Notes under the pieces: model-generated
What the model saw: only the letters and a program-made list of their open reading frames with translations
The model's database searches: none
What the model was told of the DNA's origin: nothing
Assembly: GCA_015178975.1 (NCBI GenBank)
Contig: WHVD01000115.1
Location: 124,001-188,000 of the forward strand
DNA from: Hysterangium stoloniferum
Lineage: Eukaryota; Basidiomycota; Agaricomycetes; Hysterangiales; Hysterangiaceae
Direction: 5' to 3'
DNA: 64,000 nucleotides
Position numbers and translations under genes: made by a program
In this document: piece by piece, positions 31,093 through 43,853 of the stretch
Numbering within the stretch: the stretch's first letter is position 1
Layout: every line of letters begins with the position of its first letter

Positions 31093-32930
31093 TACATAGG
31101 TGGAGGACCACCAAACTGGCATGTCCAGCAGAAGTTGTTTTGTGTACTTGAGGTCAGATTCAGTTTGAAGGTCAAGGAAGACCTGCTTGCATCTACTAGA
31201 TGAGCACTCCTTTAATTGCTGGTTAGCAACAACTCAGACATAAAGGAGTAGTTAAAGACTATACCTTCACTGCAATAGAGTGGACCAATCCCCCTTCGTC
31301 ATGTTCAACTCCATGATCAACAATGAGGTTATCATCAGGCTTCGCAGGGTTGTAGTGTTTGGATTTTGTATAGGCTGTGATTAAAGCTTGTGTTGCGAGA
31401 TTAACAATGTGCAATGCAACTAGTAAATGTCTGGTTAGTAGTGCTGGTTCACAATAATGAGTAGATGACCTACCAGATATGCCGGTTCTTATGATCATAA
31501 GGCTTGCCAGTCGCCTCCTTGATCAGCTTTGAAAAGTGAGCCATCATTGTGTCATTATTTGTGGCATTGTCACAAGTCACCCATCTGATCTGCATAAAGT
31601 AATATATATATTGTTCACAAAAGGTTAAAAATTTATTAACCACTTTACCTTACTTGCAATGCCTAGGCATGCAACAATTTTATAAAGAGCCATACCCAGC
31701 CGACTTCAATTGTGTGCACTGTTCATACAAACAAACCCAAATAGTACTGTTTGCTTAATCCACTGATTGGCTACTGTTTCGTCAATCCAAGAACCAGCAA
31801 CAGTAAAATAACCGTCAGTATTACTCGCTTGCCATGCATCGCAGGACAAACTGATCAGCCCTTTAACATGCTGACTCTAGTGCACTTTATATAAAATCTG
31901 TAAACTCCATATATGTACAAGATACATACATTCAGGTGGTTGTGAAGCTTGCTCAGTTGAGCCTTGAACATATTGACAATTTCCTGTTGTGTTTGCTTAT
32001 GATTGGGAATCTTGACACCATCCTTTGCATGGGCAGTAATGTTCATCATGTTCTGGAATGCAGGGTGTTCAAGGGCCTGAATTGGCTACACAGGTTTTGA
32101 GTAAGAATTACTGAAATGAGAACCAACTAAATATACCTGGTTAGTTGAGACCAACCATTCGATCATAGCTTTGCAAAAAACAGGATCAGTATAAGGGACA
32201 ATACATTCTTTGATGGGTTGTTGTTGTAAATAGGAGTCAAGGGTCAACTGAGCTTCAGCCCCAGCTTTGGCTTCAGCATTGCGACATTTTGTATCTCCTG
32301 GCAGCATTGACATGAATCCATTCATTGCTGCCCATGAAAGATATTCGACCTAAAAATATTTGTTAGTACATCAGTAATGAAAAGTGAACTACAAGTGAAC
32401 ATATGTAGTACCTTATGGTTTGCCTCAATGTGGCGTCGGCATGTTGTTGCTTTGGCTACAATCACCACATCTTTTCTTTGTTGTTTCCTAACATAAGATA
32501 AGGGAAAGAATAAATAACTAAAATAGATTCAGCTTATGAGCATTTACAGCACTTGCGAACCATTTTCCCACTTACTTGCTTGAAAGGTGTGGAGAAAAAA
32601 CATTCCAAATCCCGAGTGCGTAGTTCCCGTGAGACACGACTGGAGGGCTGAGGATCAATGGGCTGGATCTCAACATCGTCATCAACACCCCAAACTTGGC
32701 AAGTCAGCTCAGACTGCCGGATGGAAGATAGTTTGCTAGCAGTTGTAGAACGCACTGTAGAAGAAGTTACATATTAAATAATAGCATAAAAAAGACTGGG
32801 AAGACATTGATGATCTCACATACCTGCATGATCATCTCCCTCTGTGCCCCAATTTCTCACCTGAATATCATCATCATCTTCTATCACCTCAACAGAAGCA
32901 CTTCATCGAATACCTATTCAGCACAGCCCA

Positions 32931-33759
32931 GAGGGATAGGAATTGGGGCTGCACCATACTATCCTCGTCATATGTTATATTACTAGGAATTCACCTTCCA
33001 CCATCACTCTTAAGAGCACACGTAACCTGCAAGCAATCCAAGATCGCGGCAGGCTGACGAAACATCCTCCATAATCACCTCGTCATTCATTACGGTTTCC
33101 TCTTCGCTCTTTCTCTCTGAGGTTGGAAGACTACTGATTGTAACAAGCATGGATGGAAGGTTTAGGTGTTTTGATGCACCGATAAGCATCTCTCAGACTT
33201 ACAAATGATCCATAGTCCACGCAGCCCATACGATACCTTTGTGCAACATCCCTGTCATGCAACCGAATCTGAGCCAGCAGCACTGTTGCTTTAGCACTTT
33301 TGGTCAAGAACTACACCGATTCTGTTTCAAGTACCACGACAGTGGCAAGACTACGACCAGGATGATGGAGTGTCTCGTACAGATCTCTACGGGCTTTCAT
33401 CCGGCCGCCCACCCTGCCACCTCAAGTCTGGGTGTAATGCTGCTACCCGGTTGTCCGCCGTAAGACGTTGTGACAATCTGCTCCAGCTGGTTATGCTCAC
33501 ACACTTGCTGATTTTTTTGCGATTTGTAGAAACATTGTTGGTAAAAGAACGAGGAGGCGGATGTTGGATAATGGCGGTTTTGAACGGCCTTTGCAAGTCT
33601 TTGTGGATGCGAATAACCGTGGAAGAAAGAGAAATGACAAGAGGGGTGTGGAACTAGATTCAAGTGCGGATTTAGGTTCGAGAGAGAGGCTGGGTGGAGA
33701 CATTGGCTTCCTGGTGAGTCTCGCTCAGCCATATATGATTATGCGACAAACTGAACATA
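32931..33759. other. Edge of the hAT element and unidentified sequence
   Basis: No frame with recognisable motifs. The 5' end of the hAT element should lie here, but no inverted terminal repeat or 8-bp duplication was identified. Confidence 0.4.
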
Positions 33760-34815
33760 TCGTTTTTGTTCTTGGAATATTATGGATAATGTAAAGCTCT
33801 ATGGACGAATGCACATCATGGCTGCAACATGCATATCCAATGCACACCACCCATGGTATTCTGAATGTCAAGGCACAGCGGATTGGGCACCGAGGGCACC
33901 CGACGACGTGGCCAAAGTTACATCCGAATTGTTGGGCGGGTGCATTCGCGCGTACACCTTTACGGACCAGATCCACGAGCGCGAGGCACAGCACCACAGT
34001 TTTGAGCTGGACGAAGGGCGACATTCGCTGTCTCGATTAGCCATAGTAACATTGGAGTCACAGAAGACTTGTACGTTGTCCTGTCTTCACGGTCACCTTC
34101 GTCTCACCTTCAACTTCAAATTCGCTCTCGAGTCGGACTTCGACTACCTTGTCTCCGCCTCTGCCCTTTTCCTTTACTTTCACCTATTTGTATTACCCCC
34201 GCGAATGAGGTCTGGTTCGCAGATGGTATTGAAAGAGGTGTCTTCATTGTTCAAACCTTTGTCTTCACTCTCCGCCGGCACGCCGTCGACAGTGCACAGT
34301 GGGGGAGACCCGCCAGTCCTGATGCTTGTGCTCCTCACCGACATGCTCACGCAGCAGGTGCAGATTATGCCGGCGACGAGGGAGGAAGTGCACCGGGCTG
34401 CGGTGTGTCAGGGCCATCGAGGGGGTGATTGATATTGTCGGAGAAGAGGTGTGGACTACTGTGGTGGTGGTTTGTGTGTTTTGTGGTGGTGGTGGACCGA
34501 GTGGGTGTGGGTGGGTGGGGACAAAGCATGCGGGACATGGGGTTTATTTGCCGATGTTGAAGTTGTGAGTGTTGAGAGCGGGAAGGCCAATATAGAGTTA
34601 ACGTTTGTAGGACCGTATTTGGTGAGTTTTTGCCATTTGGTTCTGATTGGTTAATTATGGAAAGAAGGCGAGGTGGAGCTCCAGGTCGATGATAATGCAG
34701 GTGGGGGTGAAACGACGGCTGGGCTGAAGGCTGATGCCGTTTCGATTCCAATCGAAGATGGTGATGATAAACTTGATGCGTCGACGAGGTCGCGATCCAA
34801 TAGAGCACTTTAATT
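33760..34815 (+). other. Possible unidentified host gene remnant
   Basis: Base composition is richer in GC than in the surrounding repeats. A 216-codon plus frame (33782-34432) is followed by short acidic frames up to about 34812 (GEVELQVDDNAGG). Pieces such as DDVAKVTSELLGGC and PPVLMLVLLTDML look protein-like, but I recognise no domain and could not build a phase-consistent splice model. Overlapping frames on both strands are similarly open, which weakens the case. Confidence 0.25.
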
Positions 34816-34974
34816 GGACTTTGGACCTTGCACAGTGTCAAGTTTGGACATGAAAGCTACAGAAGCATGAATGAGAGGTGTACATATCCGAGTCGGCTTG
34901 CTCGCACCACTTGTAAAGGGGATGGAGCGATATGTATTTTTTCTGTCTATATCAAGTGAATGAATTGCCTAAAC

Positions 34975-35915
34975 GCTAATCACAATTGAAAAAGGTCTTG
35001 GTCACAGTTTGAAAATGTCTGATCGCTGTTCAAAAAGATGTTTGGAGTTTAAAAAGCTTTGTCTGTAAGCCTGGCCACCTTACCACATATGCCACCATTC
35101 CCAACCACTCCCTTTGTTCGACTAATCAAGCATTCCTTGCATCGCCACTCAATCACCGTTGACCATTGTTCTTCCATCAACCTTTGTTCTCCTTTTCCCG
35201 CCACATCTGCCTTGTCTTCAGGCACCTTTTGTTACCACAATCTTATTGTTCCAAGCAGATATATAAGTATACACTCCACAGTGATAAGAGGGGAATCTTT
35301 TTGACCATGAAATCCCTTCCCACTCTTCTCTAGGGAACCTCACATTCATCTTGTATCATACTGCTATTAAAATAAAGAAAACTTAGTCCTGTCCGTGTTG
35401 ACCGAGTGAGGCTGATAACAACAGCCTTTCAGTGTCACTATTTGAAATGCTCTTCATTGGGATTCATAAATAAGATGACTATTCAAAAATGTCTTCCTTG
35501 GGGTTCAAAAATGTCTTTGCCAGTCCCAGTCTTCAAAGCGAGCATTCCTGGCAGTGATCACCATTCAAAAATGTCTTAAGTCGTCGTTCATAAACATGAT
35601 CACTATTCAAAAATGTCTGATCACTGTTTGAAAAGATCTTCGCAATTTCAAAATGTCTTCGTTGCCGTTCATAAATGTCATCGCCATTTGAAAATGTCTT
35701 ATCGCAGTTCAAAAACATCTTTGCGATTCAAAAACATCTTCGTCGCCATTCAAAAATGTCTTAATCACCATAAACATGACTGCTTTTCGAAAATGTCTTT
35801 ATCACCTTTCGAAAATGTCTCATCATTGTTCAAAAAGATCTTCACGATTTCAAAACTTCTTCGTAGCCCGTTCATAAATGTCATCGCCATTTGAAAATGT
35901 CATATCGCTGTTAAG
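34975..35915. repeat. Imperfect minisatellite of TTCAAAAATGTCTT words
   Basis: Words of the type ATTCAAAAATGTCTT, joined by CGTCGCC, GATCACTG or CACGATT, recur about 25 times. A longer block (35620-35712) is duplicated at 35822-35912. The interval 35060-35440 between the two dense parts contains ordinary sequence with no gene seen. Confidence 0.8.
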
Positions 35916-36000
35916 ACTCGTCCATTCCCACAAACTCATATCGGTCACTCCCCATACATCGAAATGCAGTCTGGCCTTGTTAGCAGAAGGTCGTTCTACC

Positions 36001-36487
36001 TCAGCCACATTCAGCAGCATGATAGATGGCCTTTGAGATCTGGATGTTGAACTTCTTAGCTTCAGGTGACTCGAAGGGCATGGGAAGGGTCATGAATGTG
36101 TCTATTAGACCTTGGACGGCCAGTGGGGATAGGGCAGTGGCGCATGTTGGACCTACGGGCCTCAGGAAACGGATAGTAATTGATATCGATAGTGCTGTTG
36201 AGATTGAATGCGACGACTTTGGTGGGGTTATGGAGCTTTTGGAAATTGTAAGTGCTAGACTTGGTGACGACAAAACTTAGAAGTGTGAGGAAAGGTGATA
36301 TTATACACAGCGACATCATCAGGACTGGAGTACTCGATGATCTCAGTGCAGAGATTAGATGATTTGATCGTGCCAGGATTTTGTTGGTTATGGTGAACAT
36401 AAGAAAGCTGGAGGAAAATACGGAGGAGAGGACAAACCGTTGACAGTGTCCTTGTAACACATGAATGGACCACCGGTCTCCACTTGT
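36001..36487 (-). pseudogene. Ribonucleotide reductase large subunit fragment
   Basis: Minus-strand pieces in order: [14 protein letters not shown] (about 36485-36443), [19 protein letters not shown] (about 36380-36320), [17 protein letters not shown] (about 36265-36215), [17 protein letters not shown] (about 36195-36145), and [21 protein letters not shown] (about 36070-36010). These are consecutive conserved blocks of the class I ribonucleoside-diphosphate reductase large chain, which makes deoxyribonucleotides. Frameshifts separate several blocks (for example [15 protein letters not shown] is broken after MRH). Both ends stop abruptly in unrelated sequence. It covers only about 150 of some 900 residues, so it is a dislocated fragment rather than the working gene. 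Confidence 0.85.
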
Positions 36488-37067
36488 TACTTCAGGATAG
36501 CATATGGAGAATGGTCACACTTTATTGAATATACCAAATTTTACTAAATAATCCTCATATTTTCCAAGTGAGACTATTCCTTCTGGCCATAACAACTTAT
36601 TCTATGAGTTTATATTTAATTACCTAAAATTTCATCTTTAAAATATGCATGCCTTTTTAAAATACACACAAATGACATAGTTACACAAGATTATTTGGGT
36701 TAACCTAGATTATTTGGGTTAAACAAGATCATTTGGGTTAAACAAGATTATTTGGGTTATGATGTATTCTGTTGTATACAAGCAAACTTTCAAATATATT
36801 TCAAATAATTTAAATTTAGTTGGTTTAGAGATTTAACCAGAACTATCTGGGGTACCAATCCTCATTGTGCAATTTATTCCAAAAGAATAATCTACAGACA
36901 ATTGTTTGACTAAATTTTGTCAGATATAGGATTAATATTAATATTTTTGCATTCTTCAGAGTGATACCTAATCAACTGAATTTGATTAAATATTAATTTT
37001 ACAACAAACAATATAAATATATACTTTAGTGGATAAATAATTTTTAAAGTTTTGGGTTATCCTCCTA
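36488..37067. other. AT-rich spacer with a short 20-bp repeat
   Basis: About four units of AGATTATTTGGGTTAAACA lie at 36688-36760. No gene seen. Confidence 0.7.
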
Positions 37068-37223
37068 TCAAAGCTTTTGGGCATCAATGGTCTTCCTTGC
37101 ACGACCTTCACGTTTGTACTTCTGATAGAGGGCCACACACTCGGGACAATGAACTTTGTGCAAACCAGGTGCCTTGCTGGGACAGAACAACGACCATTTG
37201 CTGTCGGCTTGGACATGCTTCAT
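37068..37223 (-). CDS. Short unidentified frame with CxnHxxHCxxC pattern (possible exon)
   Basis: A 51-codon frame beginning ATGAAGCATGTC contains CPSKAPGLHKVHCPECVALY and ends in a basic tail RARKTIDAQKL before TGA. The Cys/His spacing suggests a small zinc-binding module. The ATG follows a plausible acceptor (TTATCACAG, 37229-37237), so it could be the last exon of a longer gene, but no upstream exon was recognised between 37240 and 37400. Function unknown. Confidence 0.35.
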   Translation of the reverse strand: MKHVQADSKWSLFCPSKAPGLHKVHCPECVALYQKYKREGRARKTIDAQKL

Positions 37224-37789
37224 ACTGTGATAACATGTGACTAAGTAAAGGCAGGAAGGAGACAGTAGTCATGATGTACAAAGAATGGGAATCTAAAGAG
37301 CATAGAAAGATCCAGGACGTGCTTCCACTGTGGTTCTTCCTAAGGTTAATGAACTCAAAAACATCCACATGCTAGGGCTCTATGTAAATAACAAAGGAAT
37401 CAGGACACTTGTTACCATTGATCGCAACGAAATTAGTCCAATTTTTGGTAAGGATATGTAACGGGATTTCATGTGGGTGAGGGGATGACAAAGTCCCTAC
37501 CAAAATACATCTGATGACTAAGCTACTGTATAGTACACAGTTAGCCGAGCATCGATGACGTGCAACACTAGGACTTCTAACATTTTTGGCATTATCATGG
37601 TATGGCGGATCTGATGTGTATGAGTGATGGCTGTCGACTCAAACTCTCGCCATGATGCTGAAGACATTGACACCATCCGGCTACTCAGTACTAGTACTTG
37701 CCTTGATATTTTGGGAGAACTACAAGACGTTTATCCCCCAAATTATCACAGAATTTTATGAAATATTACTCCTTTTTGCTTGGAGGATA
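37224..37789. other. No gene recognised
   Basis: Short frames only on both strands. Confidence 0.4.
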
Positions 37790-38217
37790 TCAGGGCATAG
37801 TTGACAGACGTCTACACTGGGCTCTCGGATTACTTCGCTGGGTTTAATATCGACCTTCTAGTCTCCTTTTAGCCCCTCAGACGTTTTGACCTCTTATCTC
37901 CCCGGGTATATAAACCTAGCTTCCTGCCCTTTTTTCCGTCACTCATAAATTCGTAAACCATTGTCCTTCATGTCTCACTTATTCCTTTGTTGCTAATCCA
38001 CTATTGTTTATATTCTTCTATTGTTACTTGAAGAGTATATATGTGTAGAAAATGAGCCTGTATACCTCAGTCCATTATACACAATACGAGACTGAGGTAA
38101 GCAGACACATCACCTTCATTTTATATTTTACTTACATATATTATAGTGATTATTAGGTAAATATATATTAGTCCATTATACACAATACGAAGTGATTATT
38201 AGAGTTACATTTCAACA
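37790..38217 (+). mobile_element. Copia-like LTR relic with TATA box and hairpin
   Basis: GGGTATATAAACC at 37904-37916 is a strong TATA element. CCTCAGTCCATTATA...GAGACTGAGG (38066-38096) forms a hairpin whose left half is repeated near 38170. The segment ends TTTCAACA at 38217, followed by a primer-site-like TTGACCCC. The same hairpin and order occur in the Copia LTR at 43854-44254. The left edge is approximate. Confidence 0.5.
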
Positions 38218-39180
38218 ACTTGACCCCAAGAGCAGGACCGAATGAATGCCTGGTGAAGATTTTCAGTGGAAGCTTACAGCTGTTCCGAGCATAGTGCGGA
38301 GTTTAAAATTTGAGAAAAATTCCACTTTGGGTCCCAAAAATAAACTACTCAGAATTTGTTATTTTCTGTTCTTTAACATTTTGACCTCTGTGAAAGAATC
38401 AGCTCCTCCGCCACAATTGCACACTTTTTGGTTCGAAACTCAGGAAGAATGATATTATATGTGATGTATAAAACTCTAAACAAGAATTGCATCCTACATC
38501 ATCAGTGTGAAGGATAGGTCATATAGGAGGCATGACTAAAGGCTCTAAGCCTAGACCTTAAGCTGCTTTATAATACAATTATTTCATTTTGTTTTATATT
38601 TTTTATTCTCTCTTTATCACTCATAAATACACTTTATTAGTTCGAGAGCCCATGTATGCTTGTGGGCGCTCTCACCCACAAGAAGTATGTGTATGTCACA
38701 GTAGTAGTCACACAACAAAAACTTAGACACTTTTCAACCCCGACAACTATCACCTGCACACGCAAGTACTGGTTTGGGGTCTTGTCTAAAACAAACCTCT
38801 ACTCTATCTCTCTTCATTGAGTTATAGTAATTACACTTCACACTGAAACAGTCGAAGTCCATTACTACTATTCAACTCAACTTCAAGCTCTTGACTAGTG
38901 TGGTAAGAATATCCATCGTAACTAACTTTCTTAGGATATTCTCTTTCCTTCGCGCACTATACACTTTCTCTTGTCTATTCGGCCTTCAGCCCAACTAGCT
39001 AAACAATCGAATCGTACCGTAAGGTCGATCCGTCCTTGTAATTATCTGCCGATCGTACCTTAAGGGTCGATCATAATCTACATCTTAACTACTAGTCGAT
39101 TGTATTTCGTACTATCGTTAGTCGATAATGATCGTACATTGAGTGGTAAACTACTCGACCCTTTACAACCAGAGGGAATT
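38218..39180. repeat. Retroelement-type leader region, similar in layout to 12150-12828
   Basis: TTCGAGAGCCCATGTATGC and GGGCGCTCTC at 38640-38670 are followed by a GTCGA/TCGATC-rich, non-coding stretch, as in the 12.3-kb region. No frame is coding. Confidence 0.35.
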
Positions 39181-40513
39181 TACAGCCGAGTGCAGATGTT
39201 AGATATGGGGCATGGCATGGGTGTGGGCCCTGGATCTGGATCCAGTTAGAGTCAGAGGTAGGGTACGAATCATCAGAGTGTAGTTACTGCACATCAGTAT
39301 TACCATCATTATATGGCAATTTTTGCCCTATTGTTTAGTTATTGCCCATTTAAATCTACTTTCTTGATCATTTTTCGAGTGAGCAAAGTTGATATTCAAT
39401 TGTGACCTAGGGGGGAAAAGGTGAAGAAGACAGTGTGTTGTCACCTCTTAGTGGCTTACAATTGCATGAAAGCATGGAAAGTAACCAAATTGCCATTTCG
39501 ACCTCTCCCTCAGCCGCAATATTGTCCAGGTCAAAGAAATGTGGATTTTATTGTCTGCTCCTTGGTACAGGGCTCATTGGAATCTAAATTAGGTGTCAAT
39601 GGCTGGGAGAGCATTGATGATATGATCTTGTTCTTTTCTCTGATTTTTGATATCACACTGTCACTGAGAAAGTCATGTGGGTGGGCTTGTTAGGGATATT
39701 AAAGAGTGCATGTCGGTGATGAACTGCTGTCAACAAGTGAGGGTCCGACAAATGATATTCGACTTGTTTCTTCTACCTTCGAACATCCATGTCTGTTGCG
39801 TCGGATACTGTGATCACCTGAGGGTGTCACGTGTGATGGGGAAGAATCAGGATGGGCGAGCAGTGGAATATGGGGTGGGGCTCGAGTGTAGGCCACATGT
39901 TGTGTATGTTGGGCAACGTAGGAGGAATATCGTCTCTGTGGTAGCAGTTTCGTATTGCTCTGTGTTAGAAGACTACCACCAGTGTCGTCCTCTTCTAGGA
40001 GGGTTGTCTTGGGATTGACATCAAAAACCAAGTTGCAACCTTGCAGAGTTACCGCGTCAAACTTGGGCTTCCTTGACTGCTTTCTGGATCAGAAAGCAGT
40101 CTAACCTTGCAATAAGTTCACAAAAGTCCATCCATATTACAGTACCAAGCACATTATGCGATGTGAATCTCTCCATCGTCCCGGTCTCCAATCATAAGGC
40201 CACATAGACCTAACGATTAAATAATCAGGTTGTTTGGGGGTATCAATCGCGACGCCTCTGCATTACCTATGGCCCACTTGCCAACATCAGGTTACCTACA
40301 TAAACATTTCATGGAGGAAGCTGAAGACACATCGTTGCGATGGATCTGAAAAACCCCGAGGCAACACCTTTGTTTCTACCCTCTCTACTCTGCCTCCTCC
40401 CTGCCCACACACCATCAATGGAGATATCCAATGCATTTATCCCCCACCACCGCCACGTCTCGCGGGCCTGCATTCACTGTCACTGCCAAAAGTCACGGTG
40501 CAATGAAGAGAGG
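39181..40513. other. No gene supported
   Basis: Frames of 85-113 codons exist on both strands (39421-40031) but overlap each other and carry no motif. 40240-40500 is Pro/Ser-biased in one plus frame without further support. Confidence 0.4.
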
Positions 40514-42457
40514 TAATGATTTTAAAAGAGTTTAAATGATTTTAAATGATTTTAAATGATTTTAAAAGAGTTTAAATGATTTTAAAAGAGTTTAAATGAT
40601 TTTAAAAGAGTTTAAATGATTTTAAACGATTTTAAATGATTTTAAAAGAGTTTAAATGATTTTAAATGATTTTAAATGATTTTAAAAGAGTTTAAATGAT
40701 TTTAAATGATTTTAAACAATTTTAAACGATTTTAAAAGATTTTAAACGATTTTAAAAGAGTTTAAATGATTTTAAACGATTTTAAACGATTTTAAAAGAG
40801 TTTAAATGATTTTAAACGATTTTAAAACAGTTTAAATGATTTTAAAAGAGTTTAAATGATTTTAAATGATTTTAAAAAGAGTTTAAATGATTTTAAATGA
40901 TTTTAAATGATTTTAAACGATTTTAAAAGAGTTTAAATGATTTTAAACGATTTTAAAAGAGTTTAAATGATTTTAAACGATTTTAAAAGAGTTTAAATGA
41001 TTTTAAATGATTTTAAATGATTTTAAAAGAGTTTAAATGATTTTAAATGATTTTAAACGATTTTAAAAGAGTTTAAATGATTTTAAACGATTTTAAAAGA
41101 GTTTAAATGATTTTAAACGATTTTAAAAGAGTTTAAATGATTTTAAACGATTTTAAAAGAGTTTAAATGATTTTAAACGATTTTAAAAGAGTTTAAATGA
41201 TTTTAAACGATTTTAAAAGAGTTTAAATGATTTTAAACGATTTTAAAAGAGTTTAAATGATTTTAAACGATTTTAAAAGAGTTTAAATGATTTTAAACGA
41301 TTTTAAAAGAGTTTAAATGATTTTAAACGATTTTAAAAGAGTTTAAATGATTTTAAACGATTTTAAAAGAGTTTAAATGATTTTAAACGATTTTAAAAGA
41401 GTTTAAATGATTTTAAACGATTTTAAAAGAGTTTAAATGATTTTAAACGATTTTAAAAGAGTTTAAATGATTTTAAACGATTTTAAAAGAGTTTAAATGA
41501 TTTTAAACGATTTTAAAAGAGTTTAAATGATTTTAAACGATTTTAAAAGAGTTTAAATGATTTTAAACGATTTTAAAAGAGTTTAAATGATTTTAAACGA
41601 TTTTAAAAGAGTTTAAATGATTTTAAACGATTTTAAAAGAGTTTAAATGATTTTAAACGATTTTAAAAGAGTTTAAATGATTTTAAACGATTTTAAAAGA
41701 GTTTAAATGATTTTAAACGATTTTAAAAGAGTTTAAATGATTTTAAACGATTTTAAAAGAGTTTAAATGATTTTAAACGATTTTAAAAGAGTTTAAATGA
41801 TTTTAAACGATTTTAAAAGAGTTTAAATGATTTTAAACGATTTTAAAAGAGTTTAAATGATTTTAAACGATTTTAAAAGAGTTTAAATGATTTTAAACGA
41901 TTTTAAAAGAGTTTAAATGATTTTAAACGATTTTAAAAGAGTTTAAATGATTTTAAACGATTTTAAAAGAGTTTAAATGATTTTAAACGATTTTAAACGA
42001 TTTTAAAAGAGTTTAAATGATTTTAAACGATTTTAAAAGAGTTTAAATGATTTTAAACGATTTTAAAAGAGTTTAAATGATTTTAAACGATTTTAAAAGA
42101 GTTTAAATGATTTTAAACGATTTTAAAAGAGTTTAAATGATTTTAAACGATTTTAAAAGAGTTTAAATGATTTTAAACGATTTTAAAAGAGTTTAAATGA
42201 TTTTAAACGATTTTAAAAGAGTTTAAATGATTTTAAACGATTTTAAACGATTTTAAATGATTTTAAACGATTTTAAATGATTTTAAACGATTTTAAATGA
42301 TTTTAAACGATTTTAAATGATTTTAATGATTTTAAATGATTTTAAAAGAGTTTAAATGATTTTAATGATTTTAAATGATTTTAAAAGAGTTTACATGATT
42401 TTAAAAGAGTTTAAAGGTTTTTAAACAATTTTAAATGTTTTTAAAAGGGTTTAAAGG
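40514..42457. repeat. TTTTAAA satellite, 10-bp period, left part
   Basis: Decamers of the form TTTTAAANGA/TTTAAAAGAG follow one another without break. Most are organised as a 30-bp higher-order unit (TTTTAAACGA, TTTTAAAAGA, GTTTAAATGA), about 64 units. Left-hand decamers are less regular. The array continues after a solo LTR at 43515. Confidence 0.97.
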
Positions 42458-43514
42458 TGTTAAGTTCCCGAACAAAGCTCCAGGATAATCCTGCGGAGGT
42501 TTCTGGTAACTATTCCGAACACACACTTGCTTCCGGGAATTGTCCCACGGAGTCCCCGGGTAATAGGTCCCGGGAAAGTTCCGGGGATTATTAGTACAAG
42601 GAACGGTGGTATCAGAATAATTACCAGAAAGATATGGTGAATGACTGAGATGGACTTGGCTTCAGCTTATAGGCTGCACCCTCGTACACTCATTTGGGTG
42701 TCCATATTTCGAGCTGACAGAATGCATACAGGAAGATATAGATTCTGGAGTTCCTGTGGGAGTTCCGTGAATTGAGTGTGCAGACAGACAAGAGGACTAG
42801 AGACTGTTCAAGGATCAAACTTGTTTGGGGGAAAATTAGTTCGAGATTGAAACTGGATTCTAAGTACATGAATATAGCAGACTTATATAGACTGTGAAAT
42901 GTAATAATACCAAATCCGGTATTAATGAGAGGCAGAACTATTAAACATAAAACGAAACAAGTAAATACTAAACTGGGAATTAGGGATGGAATGGAACGGG
43001 AGTGGAGAACGAATCATGACAGATCATTTAACCATAACTGGAGCGGGGCTCAGTTAGAGGGGTTCCAGAAGTCCAGTCAGAGTCTGGTGACTTGGTGCAC
43101 AAGATAGTGTCGGGTATAGACAGGCTTAATGTGCAGGAGGTCCAGTGGAGTCTGGTGGGTTTTCTGATGACTGGTGTGCGAGACGCAGAGACAGATCATA
43201 ACAGGAGCGGGGTTCTATGCTCTGTTAGAGGGGTTCCAGGAGTCTGGTCGGAGTCCGGTGACTGGTACATAAGACACAGAGTGTCGGGTATATGTAGGGT
43301 GGAGTCTGGAGTCCGGAGGAGTCCGAGGACTGGTGTATGAGACATAGAGGGTTAGGTGCAGACAGGTGGGGTGCATACAGAGAGTCAGGCATAAACAAGT
43401 TGATGTGCGGGCTCCGGCAGGAACTCCAGTTGTAACTATACAATATAGAGGGTCGGGAGCATGTAGGATGGGGTCCGGGGGCCCGGAGGCTGGCGCATTT
43501 TCCGGTTCCTGACA
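42458..43514 (-). mobile_element. Solo LTR, 1057 bp, target duplication AAAGG
   Basis: The minus-strand LTR starts TGTCAGGAACCGG (at 43514) and ends GGAACTTAACA (at 42458). It is flanked by AAAGG on both sides (42453-42457 and 43515-43519). The LTR core motif is at 42652-42680. It interrupts the TTTTAAA satellite and is younger than it. No internal region. Confidence 0.92.
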
Positions 43515-43845
43515 AAAGGTTTATAAACAATTTTAAATGTTTTTAAAGGGTTTAAAGGTTTTTAAACAATTTTAAATGTTTTTAAAGGGTTTAAAGGTTT
43601 TTAAACAATTTTGAATGTTTTTAAAGGGTTTAAAGGTTTTTAAAGGTTTTTAAATGTTTTTAAAGGGTTTAAAGGTTTTTAAAGGTTTTTAAATGTTTTT
43701 AAAAGGGTTTAAATGTTTTTAAATGTTTTTAAAAGAGTTTAAAGGTTTTTAAAAGTTTTTAAACATTTTTAAATGCTTTTAAATGATGTTTAAACTTTTT
43801 TAAACAATTTAAAATTCTTTTAAACACATTAAAGCCCTCATAAAT
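43515..43845. repeat. TTTTAAA satellite, right part (diverged)
   Basis: Units such as TTTTTAAACAATTTTAAATG and TTTTAAAGGGTTTAAAGG keep the 10-bp spacing but are more variable than on the left of the solo LTR. Confidence 0.9.
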
Positions 43846-43853
43846 ATCAAAAT

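Larger units (their letters stand above)
26640..32930 (-). pseudogene. hAT-family transposase, decayed and split by two Tc1-like insertions
   Basis: Minus-strand pieces appear in order. A BED zinc finger comes first (CCKCS near 32545, then CRRHIEANH near 32420-32450). Next are the region QPIKECIVPYTDPVF (about 32200) and the first catalytic D in SLSCDAWQASNTDGYF (about 31840). The second D lies in RWVTCDNATNND (about 31570). Further core sequence is at 29480-28800 (LSEEEWTRFESFLDLL, FAMCKFISMAISMNEM). The C-terminal hAT dimerisation domain is at 27000-26650 (FLAIMATSVSSEHAF, then AAGITISK). BED, RNase-H-like core and dimerisation domain are the standard hAT layout. Stops, frameshifts and two insertions (27178-28779, 29490-31092) make it inactive; termini were not located. 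Confidence 0.85.

Noticed and set aside
39699..40031. 110-codon minus-strand frame as a host gene
   Set aside because: No recognisable motif and an equally open plus-strand frame overlaps it; support too weak.
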